DNA of 64,000 nucleotides from Pseudanabaena sp. BC1403 (GTDB lineage: Bacteria > Cyanobacteriota > Cyanobacteriia > Pseudanabaenales > Pseudanabaenaceae), in the NCBI RefSeq assembly GCF_002914585.1, contig NZ_PDDM01000004.1, positions 62,001 through 126,000 of the forward strand, read 5' to 3'. Of the stretch, positions 17,352 to 27,069 are shown piece after piece. Below the pieces are notes generated by a model. That model was not told the origin of the DNA. It saw only the letters and a program-made list of their open reading frames with translations, and ran no database searches. Position 1 is the stretch's first letter; each line of letters opens with the position of its first letter. Both the position numbers and the translations under genes were made by a program.

Positions 17352-18986
17352 ATGAAAAAAGTATCTTTGAATCTAGCTGGCAGCCTAAGTCTATTAGGTG
17401 TTATTGGTGCAGTCGCCGCAACCCCTGCATTTGCTGAAACGACTACAAATGTTTCACAAGTTAGCCAAGCTATGAGCAGCGATCCAGTTGCTCAAAACGT
17501 AACTTCAGTATCTCAACTTAGCGATGTTAAGCCAACTGACTGGGCTTTCACCGCACTCCAATCCTTGGTAGAGCGCTACGGTTGTATCGCTGGCTATCCT
17601 GACAGTACTTTCCGTGGTAGACAAGCAACCAGCCGCTATGAATTTGCCGCAGGTTTGAATGCTTGTTTAGACAAGATTAACGAAATCATTTCCGCAGGTT
17701 TGGCTGACAAGGTTAGCAAAGAAGACCTCGCTACCTTGCAAAAGCTTCAAGAAGAGTTTGCTGCTGAACTAGCAACCCTTCGTGGTCGTGTCGATGCTCT
17801 TGACGCTAAAGTCGCTAAGCTCGAAGCTCAACAGTTCTCCACCACTACCAAGCTTTCTGGCGAAGCAATCATGTCCGTCCAAGGTGCTAGTGGTAATTCG
17901 GGAACTACAACCAGCACAAATGTTTTCGTATCTAGCCGCGTTCGTCTAGACCTCAACACCAGCTTCACAGGCAGCGACTTGTTGAAGACCAGACTAGAAG
18001 TTGGTAATGGCGGAACAACTAATATTCCTGGAGTATTTGGTGCTGGTACAACTACTGGAACTACTGGTGTTGCTAGCAATATCGGCTTCCAAACTTATGG
18101 TCAAGACTATACAGGTCTAAGCTCAACCTTTACACTTGCCAAATTGCGTTACGACTTCAACCTTGGTGATGCGCGCATCTCTATTGGACCTGTAATGCAC
18201 GCTTACGATCACATTGATACCAACTCATTTGCTAACAACGAAGCTGTTGATTTTGCTTCTACCTTCTTCATCAACAATCCTTTGATGGTTTTGGTGAATG
18301 GTCAAACAGGTGGAGCTGGTGCAGCCTTTGACTGGAATCTTGGCAAGAGCGCTTTCACAATTCGTGGTCTTTATCTAGCAGGTAATGCAAGTAGCCCTAC
18401 AGCTACAGGTGGAGCTACTGGTGTAAACCGTGGTTTATTTGGTGATGCTTACCAAGCAACTGGTGAATTGGAATTTGCTCCTAAGAATGCCGCTGGTGAA
18501 AAACCTTTTGCCATCAAGCTTCAATACACCAACGGTGCTGTAAACAATGCCAACATTAACGCTGGCGGCGTAAACGTTGAGTGGAAGTTTGCTAAGGGTA
18601 TTGCTATCTTTGGTCGCTACGGATTTGGTACAATTGACAACCGTGGTGTTGGTGCTACTACTGCTGGTTATACAGCTGGACTATTCACTGGTACTGGTGG
18701 TATCCCAACTACAGCAGGCAACTTGAGCCCTCAAACTTGGATGGCTGGTTTTGCTTTCCCTGATCTTTTCAAGGAAGGCGCAATGGCTGGTGTCGCAGTT
18801 GGTCAACCTTTTATCGATAGAAGCGTTGGCAACTCAAGCCAAACCAACTTGGAATTGTTCTACAACTTCCCAGTTACCAGCAACATCCGCATCACTCCTG
18901 ATGTTCAGTTTATCTTCAATCCTAATAACAACAGCACTAACAGCACCATCTTCGTTGGTACTCTAAGAACTGTATTCTCGTTCTAA
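17352..18986 (+). CDS. Iron-uptake-type porin with SLH domain (OprB family)
   Basis: A 544-residue outer-membrane porin. It has a signal peptide ending TPAFA before ETTT (about residue 28), then an SLH motif (about 57-110: DVKPTDWAFTALQSLVERYG, then GYPDSTFRG and ATRYEFAAGL-like ATSRYEFAAGL). A coiled coil (about 118-165) follows, then a beta-barrel rich in Gly/Asn/Thr ending in aromatic VFSF. The SLH motif anchors it to peptidoglycan-linked polymer. These Slr1841/SomA-like porins pass inorganic ions in cyanobacteria. ATG 17352 is preferred to GTG 17337 because GAGGAG sits just upstream and the signal peptide starts MKK. Codon use (CTTCGT, GGTAAC) suggests high expression. Confidence 0.9.
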   Translation: MKKVSLNLAGSLSLLGVIGAVAATPAFAETTTNVSQVSQAMSSDPVAQNVTSVSQLSDVKPTDWAFTALQSLVERYGCIAGYPDSTFRGRQATSRYEFAAGLNACLDKINEIISAGLADKVSKEDLATLQKLQEEFAAELATLRGRVDALDAKVAKLEAQQFSTTTKLSGEAIMSVQGASGNSGTTTSTNVFVSSRVRLDLNTSFTGSDLLKTRLEVGNGGTTNIPGVFGAGTTTGTTGVASNIGFQTYGQDYTGLSSTFTLAKLRYDFNLGDARISIGPVMHAYDHIDTNSFANNEAVDFASTFFINNPLMVLVNGQTGGAGAAFDWNLGKSAFTIRGLYLAGNASSPTATGGATGVNRGLFGDAYQATGELEFAPKNAAGEKPFAIKLQYTNGAVNNANINAGGVNVEWKFAKGIAIFGRYGFGTIDNRGVGATTAGYTAGLFTGTGGIPTTAGNLSPQTWMAGFAFPDLFKEGAMAGVAVGQPFIDRSVGNSSQTNLELFYNFPVTSNIRITPDVQFIFNPNNNSTNSTIFVGTLRTVFSF

Positions 18987-18992
18987 TCTCCA

Positions 18993-19027
18993 AAAAAACA
19001 TGTGTTGCAAAGCAACACATGTTTTTT
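18993..19027. terminator. Porin terminator, hairpin 1
   Basis: A 16-bp stem AAAAAACATGTGTTGC / GCAACACATGTTTTTT with loop AAA, directly after the porin stop. Confidence 0.7.
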
Positions 19028-19030
19028 ATA

Positions 19031-19065
19031 AAAATAAGGCTAGCGCATTGCGCTAGCCTTATTTT
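19031..19065. terminator. Porin terminator, hairpin 2
   Basis: A second 16-bp perfect stem AAAATAAGGCTAGCGC with loop ATT, three bases after hairpin 1. Doubled terminators fit a strongly transcribed gene. Confidence 0.65.
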
Positions 19066-19071
19066 TTATTT

Positions 19072-19140
19072 ACTGATGTTACGTAGAACGTAGATGATAG
19101 ACTTTCGCGATCGCAGAAAGTCCTTCCATGTAACATCAGT
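19072..19140 (-). terminator. Branched inverted repeat at the end of the small secreted-protein gene
   Basis: Outer arms ACTGATGTTAC (19072-19082) and GTAACATCAGT (19130-19140) enclose GACTTTC/GAAAGTC with a GCGATCGC loop. It adjoins the stop codon of the minus-strand gene. Confidence 0.5.
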
Positions 19141-19562
19141 TATTTGATGCCAATTAGTGATTTTGCCATCGGAAAATAGGTTGCCCATATTTTGGGATCG
19201 GGACGGCTTGCCCAGTCGCGACGGGAAACAATCAATTGCAAGATAATGGCAGCTTGATCTTGGTTTAGATTTTGAGCTGTAACTTTGACCGATACATCAG
19301 AGACAAGTACATCACGGTCAAATGTCCGTTGAGCCGCCGATCGCGCTAGTATTTCAGCTTTACGTGTCATCACCGTAAACCCCTCATCTTGATTCACTAG
19401 CAGCCGAATATCGACCTCACGCCGTTCAGCAACCGCGCTACTTGCGATCGCCATAGTTGATAAAGTCGCGATCGCAGAAATAAGTAAGTAGTTAGTTAAT
19501 CTACGAAATGGCGGAGCCATTGAAAAAGTCGGAGAAACATGCGATTTGTTTTTCATAGTCAT
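19140..19562 (-). CDS. Small secreted protein of unknown function
   Basis: About 140 residues from the ATG at 19562 (MTMKNKSHVS). The longer frame opens with an unlikely TTG at 19616. A signal peptide (LLISAIATLSTMAIASS) ends SAVA before ERREVDI. The mature part, about 95 residues, has EVDIRLLVNQDEGFTVMTRKAEILARSAAQ-like alternating strands and helices (shown here in two pieces: DIRLLVNQDEGF and MTRKAEILARSAA) and no cysteines. I do not recognise it. It is likely periplasmic and transcribed alone, convergent with the porin. Confidence 0.65.
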   Translation of the reverse strand: MTMKNKSHVSPTFSMAPPFRRLTNYLLISAIATLSTMAIASSAVAERREVDIRLLVNQDEGFTVMTRKAEILARSAAQRTFDRDVLVSDVSVKVTAQNLNQDQAAIILQLIVSRRDWASRPDPKIWATYFPMAKSLIGIK

Positions 19563-19794
19563 CTTCGCCAGAAACTCACAAAAAAAAATATAGAAAAATC
19601 GCCAAGATATTAGCAAAAAACTGGGAAAGATGTGTGCTATTGTCTGCTAACAAATTTGGCTTTAGAGTGTAGCTCATTTAAGAGCCAATTTGCGTACTAA
19701 TTTTAGTAATCTTTGGATTTATAGCACTAAGCAACATAAATCCAAAGATGATATCCCTTTATCTTGTCGTTATGGAGGTCTTGCAGGGGGCGTT

Positions 19795-22700
19795 ATGTCA
19801 AAAGTTCTGATTAGTAGTTTGATCGATCAAATCAATACATTATTGAGCCGCCCAGTAGGATCAGTATCAAGGAAGCCATCTTCAGAGCTGATCAACCAGA
19901 GGGAGCAGCTAAAACAGATGCGATCGCATCTTGAAGGACTAACTGATGACTCACATTTGGGTGATTTAGAGCCGCAATATCAAGCTTTAGTAACGCACTT
20001 GCAAGAAAAAAGCCATCCTCATAATGACCAAAACAATCATCTGGGAAGTGAACCATCTAATCAAAATGACGCAAAAACAGCAGAATTCAAGACAGACCTA
20101 TTTAAAACAGATAAACTAGAAGCATTGCCACCCCTATTAGTTAGCCCAGTAGTTAGCAACTTATTTGGCGCTGAATCTTACTTGACAAAGGAGACTAGCA
20201 CAATGACGAATGGCACACCTGAACCAAATTCTACATTTGTCAACGATCGCATGATTGCTTCGCTCCAGCAAGCAATTCAACAGACATTGCAACAGGTTGT
20301 TAAAGAGTCAGTCCAGCAATCGGTGCAGCAAGTAGTCAGTCAAACTCTCGCCGTCGAAAGGGCGCTCATGGTAGGAGAAATTTCGGCGAGTTTAAATAAA
20401 ATTGTTGAGTCCCAGCAACGAGCGCAAATAAGTCAAGAATTAATTACTTTAAATCAACAAAAACAAAAGTTAAACGCTGAAATCTCACAGCTTGAATCGG
20501 ATCGTGTGAATTGGATGAAACAGTTTCAAGAGTTTCAAACTAATCAACAGGAATCATTAGATCGATCTCTAAGCTCAGTTAATAACTACATGCGCGATCA
20601 GATTTCTGACTCGTTGCAGCAAACTATGGCGGGAACTCTTGCTAATAGTGTTAATCAGGCGGTCGCCAAAACGCTCAATGATAATTTAGTCAACCTATCC
20701 TCTGCTACTGGTAGCCCATTAGTTGATCCTCAACAGGAAGAATTTGCCAACAAAGTACAGGAACAAACTGATCGTTTTTTGCTGCACCTCGACGAAATGT
20801 TTAACACCACATTTCGATCGCTAGAGCAGGAAATCCAAGGATATCAAACATCAATCGCTGCCAAGCTCGGTAATATCGAAACCCTTGAACAAAAGGGTGA
20901 AGCTTTAATTAGTGCCTTAGTTGATAGGATTAGTCAGCAGACTGTTCAACAGCCGCAAAATTCTGCTGAAATATCTCCATCTGCCACCAATATATTTCCT
21001 GAATTACCAGATGATATTCCAATCCAATATCTAGAAACTTTTACAGAACCAGCTGATGAGGAATTGATAAATGCTTTATTAGCTGGCAATAAATTTGGCG
21101 AAGTGGATGAAGTTGAACCATTTGAAGCATCAACTATTGAGGCTGAGCTTCTTGAAGTTGTGACTAATGATGATATAAATAGCCAAACTGAACTGGATAG
21201 TATATTAAGTAATAATGAGGAGCACCTGTTCGAGGAGCCAATTGTTGAAATGCAAGCTGATCCATTAATTGATCTGGCTGGCTTCGGTACAAGTATTATT
21301 CTCGACCCTCAAAGCGCGATCGCAGCTCGTGAGTTAAATCCCGATTTTGATTTAGAGGCGGCGACCCAAATAGTCGAGAGATTTGATGCCCCACGCACTC
21401 GAATGCAGGAGAATGAAGACGAAAGCAATAATTTTGATATACTCTCATTAAATTTTCCTGTTGAGGAGATAGTCAGTGAATCTGGGGAATTAATTGATGA
21501 TCCTGAACTTCTGCAATGGTTGGAGGAAAGTGATAATCGACCTAGCCCAACCACTAATATTGCTGAAGTTTCTCCTGATGAGGATCTACTGTCATGGCTA
21601 GGTAACGAAGCCCTCGATATGACTAAACTACCTATCCAGAGAGAAGAGCAATCACTAATGTTCAATAGTTCGACATCTGAACATGAACTAGAAGTTTTTA
21701 ATTCTTCTCAACTTTCTGCTGTCTCGTCAGTTGATATAAATTTAGACACAAACGTTGATAGCCCAGATAGTCCAGATGGTCTAGATAGTCTAGAATCCAA
21801 AATTGAGCAACTTTTAAATAATTCTAATAATGATCAAGCTGATGATTCTGATGAATCACTGATTTTACTGAATAGTAAAATCAGTGATTCGGTTTTTCCA
21901 GAATGGGAGGATTCACTAGTTAATGATCTTAATGCCGATCTAGAGCTCCTTGATGCTGGTGGAGTTGGAGCAGATCCACAGATTGCTGCTAATCTTGATC
22001 AATTTATTCGTAATACACCCTACGCTTTATCCAATTGGGATACTGAAGAATCTCAAGCCTATCCGACAATCATTGAGGTTTCAGCCAAAGAATCAAGTGG
22101 CAAAAATGTCAACCAATCAGAGATTGGTGAATTAGAAGTTCCACCAATTATAGAAAACCCCAATGCCTTATTTATTGATCGATTTGCCGACTCCTTTGCT
22201 GATCGCGAAGATATCTCAGAGGTTAACGTAGATATTGTCGATTTACAGCTATCTCCTTTTACAGTTGAATCCAATGATATTCCTGAAATTTTTGATAATC
22301 CTGATTCTTTGTTTGACATAAAAACGGAAGATCATATTTCAGGAATAGAGTTACCTTCTTCTTCTGATTTGGTATCCAATTTGGTTCCGTCTAATGTTGA
22401 TGATATGGATGCAATTTTTGCAGAAATAATAGCCGAAAATGCAGCTAAGCACTCTCAAAAAGCACCATTTACAACTAGTGATGAACTTGACGAATTGTTT
22501 TTGCCGCTTGAAGCTAGCAATAAGGCAGCAATCATCAATGCAAATTCAAGTTTTGATGATGAAAGTGATCTTGACACGCTTTTATTTGGGTTTGATCCCG
22601 CAACTGAATTAGAAGAATCTGATACAGTCATGCAAACTATAACCAAAGGAGATTCTGAGGAAATTGATTTTGGTGCGAAGACGATGTATCAGCCTCTTTC

Positions 22701-25071
22701 TTTTCCTGAAACGATGGAATCCATTGAAGAACAATTAGATACAATTATGCAAGGCTTTGCACATGAAGAGTCGATGGATTTTATTGACTCTTCGGCACTG
22801 ACTGAACTTGAGACTAGTAAAGAAGTTCCAAGAGCTTCAGGAAATCATAATACCAATATTAAGAAAGAAGAATCTGAAGATGATTGGACTATAGCACTAG
22901 AGAATCTCGAATCCAAACTAGTGCAGCCAAATACAAGTCCAAATATAAGTAAAGATGATAATTATTCTAGTTCTGAAGCTTCAGAGTTATCAGCGGATGA
23001 GTTTTTTGCTTCTTTAGAATATGAAAAGCTCGATAGTTTAGCAAATACGATTGAAAAAGCTATCCCACCAAGATCTCCAGACGAAGTCTTGATGGATGCG
23101 ATCGCTGATTTCATCGATTTCGAGAATATCCCTGAGGATGAGGAAGACGACCTATTGCTCAATGAATTTGCAGATGCTCAAAGGGATGCTCCGAGTAATG
23201 TTGCTGATAATGAGTGGGAGAATTTATTAAATGATTTGAACTCATTTAACTTTAACGAGCCATTGCTTGATGATATGCGTGAGCAGCTTGGGTTGTCATC
23301 AGTAGCGCCAATTAGTGACACTAGTGAAAATGTCTTCGATATTGACTCACTGGTATTAGAATCACGAAGCGTGGCTTTGATTCCGGCACCACCTGAGAAA
23401 GAAGTTTATAGTCTTGATGATACTTGGGTTTTAGGCATTGATGTCGGTAGTTCCGCCATAAGGGCAAGCTTACTTAATGCTGACACTGGTCGAGTGTATT
23501 CTCTATATTTTGATGATGCTGATGAATTGGTCTGCAAAATTGTTTGGCAAGCAGATCAAAGCTTAGATGATCCGATCGCTAAAGATATTCGGACGATCTC
23601 TAAGCGATCGCAGAATGCTGGACTAGAAGATGGCGAAGTTGCTCTTGCCCATTTCAAACAGTTTCTCAAACTTGGGTTACCCTATCGCGGTGTAAGTACT
23701 TGGCAGCCAATCATCCAATGGACTGATCACAGTCAGGTAAGCCTGCGTTGGTTAATTGCTGCTTTCAAAAACCTTCTGGAGCAAATCCAAACTAGAGCTA
23801 ATCATCCAAAACTGCCTGATGTTGGTTTGATTTTGTTGAAGCTCAGTGGGGTTGTTTTTGGATATCCTGCCAACTGGTCTGATACTTACATTCTCAATAT
23901 CCGCGAAGCAATTCTTAAATCAGGATTAGTTAATCAAGCTGAGCAGGTGATGGCAGTCGATCAATCGATCGCTCCCGTTTTATCTCTGCTTCACGATCAG
24001 AAAATCTCACAGGAAGTTACGCTTTTAGTTGATGCAGGTGCAATTACAACTAGTCTCTGCCTGACCAAGGGGCTTAGTCAGACTAAAGATCGCTCCAAAC
24101 TACATATTCGCAGTCTTGACTATGCTGGCATTAGCATCAGTCAAGATATTGTCGTGCAATTGTTCTATCCGCATTGGCAGTTGATTACCAATCCTAATCG
24201 TCATCTCTGCAATTTTGATCGTCTCAGCTTGCCAGAGATTGGTGCTTCTGCACCACAGCAAAGAATCCTCCTTCAGCAATATTTGTTAAGCTCTGACCTT
24301 GGTCAAAAGATGTTGGAGTTAGCCGATCGCGTTAAAGTCGCATTTGGAAGAGACGTAGGTGTCGATAGTTGGAATGAGGAACTGATGGGACAACCGATCG
24401 TTGTTTTGCGCCGTGAGCTAGAAAATTTGATTTTGCAACCATTTACCCAACGACTCAATCGCGAACTCAATTCTATTCTCAGTAATGTGGGCATTCTAGG
24501 TGAAGATGTGCATCAAGTTTTGTTGCTAGGTAATACTATGCATATTCCCTTGCTATCACGTTGGCTATCCCAAAAATTGCCTAATGCTAAGATCGACCCA
24601 TTAGAGGCTTCGGCATTGGCAAACGGTTTAGCTGTATCGCCGCTTTATCCAAATTTCCAAGATGTTGCACGCCAGCAATATTCTGATTACTTTCTCTTGC
24701 AAGAGATTTGTCGCCTCAACCTCACGCAATCTGTTAATCCTAATCAACTACTTCAACAATTACAAATGCGCGGGATTAATATCAAAACATGTCGCGATCG
24801 CATTTTGAGTATCCTGCAAGGTGATTTGCCAGAAGGTTTATTCCCTTGGCAAGAGCCAGAGAACTCAGTGATTTTAGAGGATCCGACGCTTAGCAGTGAC
24901 TTATTTGCAGGTCGATTGTTTGAGTTGGAAACTGATGGCACATATCAGCCCAATGTGACTAAATTCCAGCAGTTGCGTGTTTATTTACAAGCGATTATTG
25001 GCAATATGAGTCAAACGCTAAATGAGCCTCTCGTTTTTCCTGAGATCAAAACCTTGGCGATTGCCAAGTAA
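19795..25071 (+). CDS. Giant protein: coiled coil, long acidic region, C-terminal Hsp70/actin-type ATPase
   Basis: 1758 residues from ATG 19795, after the ribosome site CAGGGGG. The in-frame start at 19690 gives an unlikely leader. Order: short helical start (LISSLIDQINTLLSRP), Gln-rich coiled coil (about 137-420, with IQQTLQQVVKESVQQSVQQ), and about 790 residues of acidic, Asp/Ser/Asn-rich, probably disordered chain (about 420-1205) with recurring short hydrophobic-acidic patches such as DELDELFLPL, DDMDAIFAEI and SLFDIK. Then comes an actin/Hsp70-type ATPase (about 1211-1640) with VLGIDVGSSAIRASLL (phosphate 1), LLVDAGAITTSL (phosphate 2) and VLLLGNTMHIPLLSRWL (adenosine loop). No substrate-binding domain of DnaK type follows. 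Function unknown; hisF lies downstream behind a terminator. Confidence 0.8.
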   Translation: MSKVLISSLIDQINTLLSRPVGSVSRKPSSELINQREQLKQMRSHLEGLTDDSHLGDLEPQYQALVTHLQEKSHPHNDQNNHLGSEPSNQNDAKTAEFKTDLFKTDKLEALPPLLVSPVVSNLFGAESYLTKETSTMTNGTPEPNSTFVNDRMIASLQQAIQQTLQQVVKESVQQSVQQVVSQTLAVERALMVGEISASLNKIVESQQRAQISQELITLNQQKQKLNAEISQLESDRVNWMKQFQEFQTNQQESLDRSLSSVNNYMRDQISDSLQQTMAGTLANSVNQAVAKTLNDNLVNLSSATGSPLVDPQQEEFANKVQEQTDRFLLHLDEMFNTTFRSLEQEIQGYQTSIAAKLGNIETLEQKGEALISALVDRISQQTVQQPQNSAEISPSATNIFPELPDDIPIQYLETFTEPADEELINALLAGNKFGEVDEVEPFEASTIEAELLEVVTNDDINSQTELDSILSNNEEHLFEEPIVEMQADPLIDLAGFGTSIILDPQSAIAARELNPDFDLEAATQIVERFDAPRTRMQENEDESNNFDILSLNFPVEEIVSESGELIDDPELLQWLEESDNRPSPTTNIAEVSPDEDLLSWLGNEALDMTKLPIQREEQSLMFNSSTSEHELEVFNSSQLSAVSSVDINLDTNVDSPDSPDGLDSLESKIEQLLNNSNNDQADDSDESLILLNSKISDSVFPEWEDSLVNDLNADLELLDAGGVGADPQIAANLDQFIRNTPYALSNWDTEESQAYPTIIEVSAKESSGKNVNQSEIGELEVPPIIENPNALFIDRFADSFADREDISEVNVDIVDLQLSPFTVESNDIPEIFDNPDSLFDIKTEDHISGIELPSSSDLVSNLVPSNVDDMDAIFAEIIAENAAKHSQKAPFTTSDELDELFLPLEASNKAAIINANSSFDDESDLDTLLFGFDPATELEESDTVMQTITKGDSEEIDFGAKTMYQPLSFPETMESIEEQLDTIMQGFAHEESMDFIDSSALTELETSKEVPRASGNHNTNIKKEESEDDWTIALENLESKLVQPNTSPNISKDDNYSSSEASELSADEFFASLEYEKLDSLANTIEKAIPPRSPDEVLMDAIADFIDFENIPEDEEDDLLLNEFADAQRDAPSNVADNEWENLLNDLNSFNFNEPLLDDMREQLGLSSVAPISDTSENVFDIDSLVLESRSVALIPAPPEKEVYSLDDTWVLGIDVGSSAIRASLLNADTGRVYSLYFDDADELVCKIVWQADQSLDDPIAKDIRTISKRSQNAGLEDGEVALAHFKQFLKLGLPYRGVSTWQPIIQWTDHSQVSLRWLIAAFKNLLEQIQTRANHPKLPDVGLILLKLSGVVFGYPANWSDTYILNIREAILKSGLVNQAEQVMAVDQSIAPVLSLLHDQKISQEVTLLVDAGAITTSLCLTKGLSQTKDRSKLHIRSLDYAGISISQDIVVQLFYPHWQLITNPNRHLCNFDRLSLPEIGASAPQQRILLQQYLLSSDLGQKMLELADRVKVAFGRDVGVDSWNEELMGQPIVVLRRELENLILQPFTQRLNRELNSILSNVGILGEDVHQVLLLGNTMHIPLLSRWLSQKLPNAKIDPLEASALANGLAVSPLYPNFQDVARQQYSDYFLLQEICRLNLTQSVNPNQLLQQLQMRGINIKTCRDRILSILQGDLPEGLFPWQEPENSVILEDPTLSSDLFAGRLFELETDGTYQPNVTKFQQLRVYLQAIIGNMSQTLNEPLVFPEIKTLAIAK

Positions 25072-25108
25072 AGATGAAAGGCAGCGCTTCGCGCTGCCTT
25101 TCATCTTT
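25070..25108. terminator. Hairpin terminator after the Hsp70-like gene
   Basis: A perfect 18-bp stem AAAGATGAAAGGCAGCGC (25070-25087), loop TTC, complement at 25091-25108, then TTT. It overlaps the stop codon region. Confidence 0.75.
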
Positions 25109-25185
25109 TTGGTTTAAAGAATCGCGATCGCAAAGCGCTGTAAAATATTCATTCTTGCTGTGATTTTGGGAAATTTGAAGAGCTT

Positions 25186-25959
25186 ATGCTAGCGAAACGC
25201 ATTTTGCCTTGTCTAGATGTAAAAGCAGGTCGAGTCGTCAAAGGCATCAACTTTGTCGATCTTAAGGATGCTGGCGATCCTGTGGAACTAGCTCAGGCTT
25301 ATAACCTTGCAGGAGCCGATGAACTGGTATTTCTTGATATCACAGCCACCCACGAAGATCGCGGCATTATTTTGGATGTGGTCTATCGCACTGCCGAGCA
25401 AGTATTTATTCCACTCACAGTGGGCGGCGGTGTGCGAAATATTGACAATATTCGCGAACTTCTGCGAGCAGGTGCGGATAAGGTGAGTATGAATTCAGCG
25501 GCAGTAAATGATCCAGATTTAATTAATCGCAGTAGCGATCGCTTTGGTAATCAGTGCATTGTTGTGGCGATCGATGCCAGACGGAGGAATGATCCTAATA
25601 ATCTTGGCTGGGATGTGTATGTACGGGGTGGGCGTGAAAATACAGGTATTGATGCGCTCTGGTGGGCACAAGAAGTAGTTAGGCGCGGCGCTGGTGAAAT
25701 TTTACTTACTAGTATGGATGCTGATGGGACAAAGGCAGGTTATGATCTGGAACTAACCCGTCAAGTTGCAGATTTAGTGGAAGTTCCTGTAATTGCTTCA
25801 GGTGGTGCGGGTAATTGCGAACATATTCTCCAAGCAGTGACTGAAGGTAGAGCTGAAGCAGCTCTGTTGGCTTCGTTACTTCACTATGGCGAACTAACGA
25901 TCGCTGAGATTAAAGATTATCTAAGTGCTAACCAAATTCCTGTGCGATCGCTGCATTAG
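25186..25959 (+). CDS. hisF: Imidazole glycerol phosphate synthase cyclase subunit HisF
   Basis: A 257-residue TIM barrel. HisF uses ammonia from HisH to close the imidazole ring, giving IGP and AICAR in histidine synthesis (cytosol). [20 protein letters not shown] carries the first catalytic Asp (D11), and [11 protein letters not shown] carries the second, near residue 130. The phosphate sites are seen in VGGGVRN, ASGGAGN and [13 protein letters not shown]. Length is normal. It has its own promoter region behind the upstream terminator and is closed by a GC-rich hairpin. No other his gene is close, as is common in cyanobacteria. Confidence 0.95.
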   Translation: MLAKRILPCLDVKAGRVVKGINFVDLKDAGDPVELAQAYNLAGADELVFLDITATHEDRGIILDVVYRTAEQVFIPLTVGGGVRNIDNIRELLRAGADKVSMNSAAVNDPDLINRSSDRFGNQCIVVAIDARRRNDPNNLGWDVYVRGGRENTGIDALWWAQEVVRRGAGEILLTSMDADGTKAGYDLELTRQVADLVEVPVIASGGAGNCEHILQAVTEGRAEAALLASLLHYGELTIAEIKDYLSANQIPVRSLH

Positions 25960-25960
25960 G

Positions 25961-26001
25961 AGTTTGGTTGTGGCGCGGCTTTGCCGCGCCACAACCAAAC
26001 T
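25961..26001. terminator. Hairpin terminator after hisF
   Basis: A perfect 19-bp stem AGTTTGGTTGTGGCGCGGC (25961-25979), loop TTT, complement at 25983-26001. Confidence 0.75.
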
Positions 26002-26031
26002 GGTTCTATTTCAAGAGATCGAAAATTTTTT

Positions 26032-27015
26032 ATGGCTACAAATTCTCCCATGGCGAAACTAGAAAGCAAACTAGATCAACCCGATGATTGGCTATACGAT
26101 CGCTCAGTTTTAGGGTGGGTGCTCAATCCGACCCTTAGCAAACAGTTACCGTTTCTATATCGCATCTTCAGTTTGTACTGTAAGTTGTATTTTGGTCTCA
26201 CGGGCAAAAGCTATCTCAAAGGTGGCAGAGAATTATTCAGATTTCTCTCAAATATTTTCTATCGACTCTCGCCAGACCAATACCTAGAACTAGAACTATC
26301 TGGCTATCAAGTATTTCTCAATCCAACTGATATGCGCCTCTTTCAAGTGGTGAATGAGCTAGCTAGTGGAGATACCGATACGCGAGTTTTATCACAATTA
26401 CTTTCTGAAGGTGATACTTTTCTGGATATTGGCGCAAATCATGGGAGCTTTGCGATCGTGGCGAGTAAGATGGTTGGAGCGAATGGTTTTGTGCTTGCCG
26501 TCGAGCCTCAGCCACGCTTAGCCAAAGCTTTAGAAAAATCTTTGACGGCTAATGCGCTCTGTAAATTCCAGATTCATAATCTCGCAGTTGGCGATGCTGA
26601 TGGAGAAATAGAATTATTAGTGCCAATTGGGACATCTGGTTCAGCGGGAGTATTTCCTGAACATTCGGCAACTCATCAGTTCAATGCGATTAAGGTTCCA
26701 ATTAGGCGGTTTGATGACTTAGTAGACTGGCAAAAATTTACTGGCAAAGTTTTACTAAAACTTGATGTAGAAGGTAGTGAATGTTCGTTTCTCTCAGGCG
26801 CAAGCAAAATGATTGCTTTTCTAAAGCCAACTCTAATTATTGAAATTCATCCTACTAGTCTCAAGGCAGCAGATACAACGGGAGATAAGCTGAAGGAATT
26901 ATTGCAAGCTCTTGGCTACAAAAGTTATACAGAAATGAACGATAGCGATCGCACTTTTGCGCTGCAAGATTTAAATACTGATGTCCAAAGGAATGTTGTG
27001 ATGAAGATGGAATAG
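26032..27015 (+). CDS. FkbM family SAM-dependent methyltransferase
   Basis: 328 residues from ATG 26032. The longer frame would start inside the hisF terminator; a second ATG at 26050 is also possible. The N-terminal 120 residues are helical and not part of the core. Motif I is DTFLDIGANHGSFAIVASKM, followed by VLAVEPQPRLAKAL, and the FkbM-specific late motif is VLLKLDVEGSECSFLSGA. FkbM enzymes methylate hydroxyls of sugars or polyketides, often in exopolysaccharide or glycan pathways; the substrate is unknown. It is isolated from the methyltransferase island at 51-59 kb, which has two more FkbM genes. Confidence 0.85.
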   Translation: MATNSPMAKLESKLDQPDDWLYDRSVLGWVLNPTLSKQLPFLYRIFSLYCKLYFGLTGKSYLKGGRELFRFLSNIFYRLSPDQYLELELSGYQVFLNPTDMRLFQVVNELASGDTDTRVLSQLLSEGDTFLDIGANHGSFAIVASKMVGANGFVLAVEPQPRLAKALEKSLTANALCKFQIHNLAVGDADGEIELLVPIGTSGSAGVFPEHSATHQFNAIKVPIRRFDDLVDWQKFTGKVLLKLDVEGSECSFLSGASKMIAFLKPTLIIEIHPTSLKAADTTGDKLKELLQALGYKSYTEMNDSDRTFALQDLNTDVQRNVVMKME

Positions 27016-27020
27016 ATCAG

Positions 27021-27048
27021 AAACAAGAGCGATAAAACGCTCTTGTTT
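27021..27048. terminator. Hairpin between convergent FkbM and ndhD
   Basis: An 11-bp stem AAACAAGAGCG (27021-27031) and CGCTCTTGTTT (27038-27048), with loop ATAAAA. It can serve both converging genes. Confidence 0.6.
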
Positions 27049-27069
27049 ATCTGTGCAGAATTCCTAACT

